A stretch of DNA of 46,529 nucleotides. Source: Caldifarciminota bacterium (GTDB lineage Bacteria; Hydrothermota; Hydrothermia; LBFQ01; DSFT01). The translations under genes were made by a program, and so were the position numbers. The stretch lies in the NCBI GenBank assembly GCA_025060695.1, contig JANXBH010000013.1, forward strand, positions 1 to 46,529, written 5' to 3'. Below are positions 41,886 to 46,529 of this stretch, piece by piece. Under the pieces are notes generated by a model. It saw nothing but the letters and a program-made list of their open reading frames with translations. It did not search any database and was not told the DNA's origin. How positions within the stretch are numbered: position 1 is the first letter of the stretch; every line of letters begins with the position of its first letter.

Positions 41886-42977
41886 ATGCTTAGAGAAGAT
41901 TATCCTGAGATATACTACATGGATGATAACCAAAGTGCAAAGATAGCAGTCATAGGTGTTGGTGGTGGAGGGACGAATGCACTGAACTACATGATAAAGA
42001 AGGGTATAGATAACGTCATTACTATTGCTGCAAATACGGATATTCAGCATCTTGAGAACTCGTATGCGGAATATAAACTTACACTTGGTAAGAGTGTTTC
42101 AAAAGGTAGAGGGGCTGGTTCTAATCCAGAAGTAGGTAGAAGGTCTGCTGAGGAAAGTGTAGATGAAATTAGGCAGCTCATTAGAGATGTAGATGTAGTT
42201 ATTATTTCCGCAGGTATGGGTGGTGGAACAGGGACTGGTGCTTCTCCTGTAATAGCAAGAGTAGCAAGGGAAATGGAAAAATTAGTTATTGCAGTCGTTA
42301 CTAAGCCTTTTTCAAGCGAAGGTCAAAATAAATTGAAAAAAGCTCAAGTAGGTATAAGGGAACTTGCTCAAAATGTTGATTCAATTATTGTAATAGCGAA
42401 TGATGAAATAATAAAGAAAAAAGAACTGAAATTTCATCAAGCTTTATCACTTGCGGATGAGGTTTTATATAAAACAGTAAAAGCAATAGTTGATATTATA
42501 ATTAAACCAAGTTATATAAATGTGGACCTTGAGGATGTGAGAACTGTTCTAAAGAATGGAGGATATGCTATTGTTTCAGAAGGTGTTGGAAGAGGTGAAA
42601 GGAGAGCGGAAGAAGCATTGAAAAAAGCACTTGAAAATCCTCTAATTGATAATGTAAAGAGCATTCAGGGTGCAAAAGGTATATTAGTGAATATTCACTC
42701 AAGTCCTGAAAGTAGTGAATATTCAATAAGAACTGATGAGGTAAGTCAAATTTTAACAGGTATAAACAATGCTGCGTCAAGAGGAAGAAGCGATGTAGAA
42801 ATAATTCTTGGTCTTACTTTCGACGATAGCTTAAATGACGAAATAAGAATTATTCTTATTGCAGCAGGTATGGAGACATTGGTAAAATCAAATTATCAAA
42901 ACCAAAGAAGTGATTTAAACATTATTAGATACAGGCCTACATCTTCAATTTATATAGAAGATGTAGAGGAAGCTTAG
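41886..42977 (+). CDS. ftsZ: Cell division GTPase FtsZ
   Basis: A 363-residue tubulin-like GTPase that forms the division ring. The GTP site is complete: VIGVGGGGTNALN, AANTDIQHL, the tubulin signature GMGGGTGTGASPV, and TKPFSSEG; the T7 loop is NVDLEDVRTVL with the catalytic aspartates. After residue 340 the protein ends NIIRYRPTSSIYIEDVEEA. I do not see the usual C-terminal peptide (acidic-hydrophobic-P-x-F-h-R/K) that binds FtsA and ZipA, and the linker is short. The stop lies one base from the convergent topA stop. Confidence 0.96.
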   Translation: MLREDYPEIYYMDDNQSAKIAVIGVGGGGTNALNYMIKKGIDNVITIAANTDIQHLENSYAEYKLTLGKSVSKGRGAGSNPEVGRRSAEESVDEIRQLIRDVDVVIISAGMGGGTGTGASPVIARVAREMEKLVIAVVTKPFSSEGQNKLKKAQVGIRELAQNVDSIIVIANDEIIKKKELKFHQALSLADEVLYKTVKAIVDIIIKPSYINVDLEDVRTVLKNGGYAIVSEGVGRGERRAEEALKKALENPLIDNVKSIQGAKGILVNIHSSPESSEYSIRTDEVSQILTGINNAASRGRSDVEIILGLTFDDSLNDEIRIILIAAGMETLVKSNYQNQRSDLNIIRYRPTSSIYIEDVEEA

Positions 42978-42978
42978 T

Positions 42979-44958
42979 TTACTTTTTGTTTTCTAGTGCT
43001 TTCTTAATAAACTTTTGTGCATGAATAAAGCTTTCGTATGCCTTTTTTGGAACTTTTATACCTTTTTCACTTAGTTTGTTTAAAAGTTCAATTTGCTTTG
43101 GTGTAGGTTTAGAATGTTGTTTTAACCATTTTTCTAATTTCTTTTGACTTTTAAGTATTTCATCTTCTATTTTGATGTTTAGCTTTTTTGATAGTTCCAT
43201 AGCTAATTCTATTTGTTTTTTGGTTGGTGGTTTGTAGTTGTCTATCCATTTTGAAAGTTTATTTTTATCTTTTTTTATTTCTTCTTTTAGCTCAATATTT
43301 AGTTCTTTTGATAATTTTTCTGCAAGCTCTAATTGTTTTAAACTTGGTTTTGTATCTTGTAGTTTTTCATTAGCATCTTTTAACTTTTCATAAATCTCAC
43401 TTGCAACCACTTTCCAATCTAACTTACCTTCTTCAACAAGGTCCAAGTTTTCTTCCATCTTTGCAGTAAATTCGTAGTCAATTACCCAACTATATTCTGA
43501 ATTTAGCCAGTCTATTAATTTTTCTCCAAGTTCAGTTGGATAAAATACTCCATTTTTTAGTTTTACATATTTTCTTTGTTTTAATGTTTTAATAATTTGT
43601 GCATAAGTTGAAGGTCTTCCAATTCCAAGTTTTTCAAGCATTTTAACAAGTGTGCTTTCTGTATATCTTGGTGGTGGTTGAGTTTCTTTTTCTAATAGTT
43701 CTATATTTAGTTTTTCTAACTTTTCATTTTTTTCTAACTTAGGTAGTATTTCCATTTCAGGTAATTCATATAGTTTTCTCCATCCATCAAATACTAAATA
43801 TTTTCCTTCAGCTATTAGCTCATATTCACCTGCCTTTATAATAACCTTAGTCCTTTTCCATATCGCGCTCTCCATCTGACTTGCTATTGTTCTTTTCCAT
43901 ATTAGTTCGTATATCTTTAGTGTTTTTCCAGTTAGCTCTAGTGATTGTGGTTCTCTATTTTTGCTAATAATTGAAGGTCTGATAGCTTCATGTGCTTCTT
44001 GTGAAAACTTTTTACTTCTGAAAGTTCTAATTTTCTTATATAGATATTCTTCTCCTAATGATTGTTTTATGTAGTTTCTTAATTTTTTTACTACTTCTTC
44101 ACTTATTTTTACACTGTCAGTTCTATGATAAGTAATATATCCATTTTCGTATAACCATTGGGCTATTTTCATCGTTTCCTCGGGACTAATTTTTAAAATT
44201 TTGCTTGCATCTTGTTGTAGTGTTGAGGTTCTGTGCGGTTCAGGTGGTGCCTCTGCTTGCTCAGTTTCTTTTATTTCATATACTATATGTTCAGCTTCCT
44301 TAATTTCTTGAAGTATTTTTAAAGCATCTTCTTTTTGTTTTATGCTTTTTGGTAATTTAGCTATAAACTCTATGTTGTCTTTTTTATATAAAACTTGAAT
44401 TTGATAATATTTTTCAGGTTTAAACTCTCTTATTTCTCTTTCTCTTTCAACTATTAATCTTAGTGTGGGGCTTTGAACTCTACCTACTGATAGTTTTCCT
44501 CCAATTTTTTTACTTGCAAGTGGAGAAAGTAAATAACCAATTATTCTGTCAATAACTCTTCTTGAAAATTGAGCATGAACTCTATTTAAATCTATGTTTC
44601 TTGGATTTTCTAATGCTTTTTTTATTTCTTCTTTTATTATTGCATGGACTTCTATTCTCTTGTAATTTTTCGGCTTTATTCTCTCTACTACATGGTATGC
44701 TATAGCTTCTCCTTCTCTGTCTGGGTCAGTTGATATGTAGGTAATTTCTGCTTTTTGGGAGATTGACTTTAATTCTTTTATAACCTTTTGTTTTCCTTTT
44801 ATTGGAATAAAAAACATTTTAAAGTCTTCTAAATCTATGCCCATTTTATCTTCAGGTAAATCAACTATATGCCCAAGTGTAGATTTTACATAAAATCCTT
44901 TTACAAGCTTACTAATAGTTTTAGCTTTTGTAGGACTTTCAACTATTATAAGTTTCAT
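42979..44958 (-). CDS. topA: DNA topoisomerase I with three C-terminal tandem repeats
   Basis: A 659-residue type IA topoisomerase relaxing negative supercoils. Toprim motifs are IIVESPTKAKTI and YISTDPDREGEAIA; the catalytic tyrosine is Y277 in NGYITYHRTDS; SVGRVQSPTLRLI and LGIGRPSTYA are intact. The zinc fingers that usually follow are missing: no CxxC pair is seen. Instead residues 537-659 form three tandem repeats of about 40 residues, starting KPSLKQLELAEKLS, PPTKKQIELAMELS and KPTPKQIELLNKLS. Such helical repeats probably bind DNA. No Shine-Dalgarno sequence; a promoter box is 12 bases upstream. Confidence 0.95.
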   Translation of the reverse strand: MKLIIVESPTKAKTISKLVKGFYVKSTLGHIVDLPEDKMGIDLEDFKMFFIPIKGKQKVIKELKSISQKAEITYISTDPDREGEAIAYHVVERIKPKNYKRIEVHAIIKEEIKKALENPRNIDLNRVHAQFSRRVIDRIIGYLLSPLASKKIGGKLSVGRVQSPTLRLIVEREREIREFKPEKYYQIQVLYKKDNIEFIAKLPKSIKQKEDALKILQEIKEAEHIVYEIKETEQAEAPPEPHRTSTLQQDASKILKISPEETMKIAQWLYENGYITYHRTDSVKISEEVVKKLRNYIKQSLGEEYLYKKIRTFRSKKFSQEAHEAIRPSIISKNREPQSLELTGKTLKIYELIWKRTIASQMESAIWKRTKVIIKAGEYELIAEGKYLVFDGWRKLYELPEMEILPKLEKNEKLEKLNIELLEKETQPPPRYTESTLVKMLEKLGIGRPSTYAQIIKTLKQRKYVKLKNGVFYPTELGEKLIDWLNSEYSWVIDYEFTAKMEENLDLVEEGKLDWKVVASEIYEKLKDANEKLQDTKPSLKQLELAEKLSKELNIELKEEIKKDKNKLSKWIDNYKPPTKKQIELAMELSKKLNIKIEDEILKSQKKLEKWLKQHSKPTPKQIELLNKLSEKGIKVPKKAYESFIHAQKFIKKALENKK

Positions 44959-44979
44959 AATGTTCTTAAAATTTTAAAG
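44959..44979 (-). promoter_or_regulatory. Leaderless-type promoter of topA
   Basis: GCTTTAAAATTTTAAG on the minus strand, hexamer TAAAAT at 44971-44976, 12 bases before ATG 44958. This is the longest hexamer-to-start spacing in the window, so a leader of a few bases is possible. Confidence 0.6.
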
Positions 44980-45071
44980 CTAATATAAGTCTTATAAAAT
45001 CAACCACTTGGGACTATTTCTATCTTTGCAAAAGTAATGGAAATAACTTTGTTTGTTTCAATTTCTTGGAA

Positions 45072-46529
45072 GTTTCAATCCCTCATAGGGACGATAAAAA
45101 CACTATAGTCGGCATTCCCATTACCCCTACTGAATGGAGGTTTCAATCCCTCATAGGGACGATAAAAACATTAGAGGCAAATTAAACAAAAATTATGACA
45201 TTGGAAGTTTCAATCCCTCATAGGGACGATAAAAACAAAAGAATGAAATTATTAATGCTATAGCTGATTATATGTTTCAATCCCTCATAGGGACGATAAA
45301 AACTAGAAATAAAAGTGCCCAATTGGTATTTAGCTAGTAAGTTTCAATCCCTCATAGGGACGATAAAAACATAATAGTGGACATCATCTATGGATTGCAA
45401 AGACTATTGTTTCAATCCCTCATAGGGACGATAAAAACAATTGGAGTAAACTTCACTTTAAAGCGGAAAGCAAGGAGTTTCAATCCCTCATAGGGACGAT
45501 AAAAACTTTTTGGATGGGATAAAACAAATGAAACTCATACAAAAGTTTCAATCCCTCATAGGGACGATAAAAACCCAACACAGTTAATTTACCGATTAAT
45601 CCCTCCGAATGGCGTTTCAATCCCTCATAGGGACGATAAAAACATTATTGACTTAATTGAAAATAGCTCTGAATTAGCCGTGTTTCAATCCCTCATAGGG
45701 ACGATAAAAACAAACCACAATCTGTGATAAACATACAATCAACGTAAGTTTCAATCCCTCATAGGGACGATAAAAACTTTGATATTTCATCGCAAAATCA
45801 TTCATATTAAAATGTTTCAATCCCTCATAGGGACGATAAAAACTTTTGTATTGGTTGGGTATTTTCCACAATACCTTCAGTTTCAATCCCTCATAGGGAC
45901 GATAAAAACTAAACCAAGTGGAATGGTCAAAAGTTCTCCAGACTCTTTGTTTCAATCCCTCATAGGGACGATAAAAACATTTCTTTTACAAGCTTTTTGA
46001 TAATTTTCTTTTCGCGTTTCAATCCCTCATAGGGACGATAAAAACTTTTATCATACATCATTGTCAACCATAAATTACTTCCAGTTTCAATCCCTCATAG
46101 GGACGATAAAAACCAACTGAAAAATTTATCCCCCCGAACCACTGAAAATTCGTTTCAATCCCTCATAGGGACGATAAAAACAGTTTTTTCGCCATTGTAT
46201 TTTCAATCATTTCGTATATGTTTCAATCCCTCATAGGGACGATAAAAACATACTATTTCTTTTGATGAATTTAGGAAACTATTTAAGTTTCAATCCCTCA
46301 TAGGGACGATAAAAACAAAAAGCGGGAAGAAAATATTTTATTAACATTAACATGTTTCAATCCCTCATAGGGACGATAAAAACATTTTTATTTGTCTGAC
46401 AGATTTGATCAAGAAATAAAGTTTCAATCCCTCATAGGGACGATAAAAACAACAAAAAATAATAGAAAAACTAAAAGCAAAAGGGCGTTTCAATCCCTCA
46501 TAGGGACGATAAAAACTTGATAGAAAAAG
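45072..46529 (-). CRISPR. CRISPR array, 22 identical 30-bp repeats, open at the right edge
   Basis: Twenty-two perfect copies of a 30-bp repeat (first 45072-45101, last complete 46487-46516) alternate with 21 full spacers of 36-39 bases; a partial spacer fills 46517-46529. On the plus strand the repeat begins GTTTCAATCCCTCATAG and ends GGACGATAAAAAC. On the minus strand it ends in GGGATTGAAAC, the ATTGAAAC handle found in many type I-B and type III crRNAs, with a TCCCT-ATG-AGGGA hairpin inside. I therefore read it as transcribed right to left, with the leader beyond the window; strand is an inference. No cas gene is in view, so the type is open. No spacer was seen to match elsewhere in the window by eye. 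Confidence 0.97.

Noticed and set aside
45055-45071. GTTTCAATTTCTTGG just before the first CRISPR repeat, possibly a degenerate extra repeat
   Set aside because: It matches only the first 8-9 bases of the repeat and lies 17 bases from repeat 1, not at the 66-68-base period. Probably chance or a remnant too short to call.
45674-46000. Long open frames across the CRISPR array on both strands, with a repeated SFYRPYEGLK or FQSLIGTIKT peptide
   Set aside because: They are translations of the 30-bp repeat, which keeps a frame open when repeat plus spacer length is a multiple of three. No start signal and no coding character in the spacers.

Overview
The window comes from a low-GC, gene-dense bacterial genome. 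Arginine is coded mostly by AGA/AGG, and lipid A (LpxH), LPS export (LptC-like), lipoprotein (LspA) and outer-membrane beta-barrel genes indicate a diderm. Codon use, the CRISPR array and the mix of unusual families (DUF6754-type membrane operon, ComEA-like helix-hairpin-helix fused to a barrel, an SBBP-type surface protein) suggest an uncultivated thermophilic lineage of the WOR-3/Hydrothermae/FCB kind. That placement is an inference. I see no rRNA, tRNA, prophage or insertion sequence.

Layout. 1-10095 (minus): the 5' part of an SBBP-type surface protein; then rpmA-rpsL-rpsG, an MDR dehydrogenase and a site-2 protease; upstream of these, a long overlapping operon lpxH, four linked membrane genes, lspA, a lone biotin-carrier protein and nnr. 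10138-16882 (plus): metG, fabH, an lptC-like gene, two unknown genes, a four-zinc-ribbon membrane protein and a bifunctional-nuclease-domain protein. 16886-22773 (minus): a bi-domain oxidoreductase, an ApbE-like gene, 3-hydroxyacyl-CoA dehydrogenase, an outer-membrane barrel, a NUDIX hydrolase and the HhH-barrel protein. 22809-31139: guaB, a VTT-domain protein and a GT39-type glycosyltransferase; tpiA (minus); ribB and an RlmI-like methyltransferase; folD (minus); a SIMPL-like protein. 31140-38636 (minus): a TIMP/NTR-like small protein, recJ, a Wzz-like protein, then paaA, paaB, a DUF1122-like gene and mutS. 38680-42977 (plus): a GT9 glycosyltransferase, murB, ftsA, ftsZ. 42979-44958 (minus): topA. 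From 45072 to the right edge lies a CRISPR array with 22 identical repeats and no cas genes in view.

The most striking signal is not a gene. Almost every operon-leading gene, and several internal ones, starts about 5-12 bases after a near-invariant CTTTAAAATTT box with no Shine-Dalgarno sequence, while many internal operon genes have good SD sequences or overlap the previous stop. I read the box as a TAAAAT -10 element that drives leaderless mRNAs. Five divergent gene pairs are separated by only 35-43 bp holding two back-to-back boxes that form inverted repeats. All five convergent pairs overlap or nearly touch, leaving no intergenic room for terminators. The box also exposes a GT9 gene whose expected start codon reads GTA, and it resets several annotated starts (fabH, ribB, murB, the NTR-like gene).

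The best candidate for an undescribed system is the four-gene membrane operon at 5935-9375: one FN3-plus-DUF6754-type protein, two polytopic proteins and one membrane-anchored soluble-domain protein, all translationally coupled. Other candidates are the HhH-barrel cluster and the PaaA/PaaB pair without PaaC, D or E.
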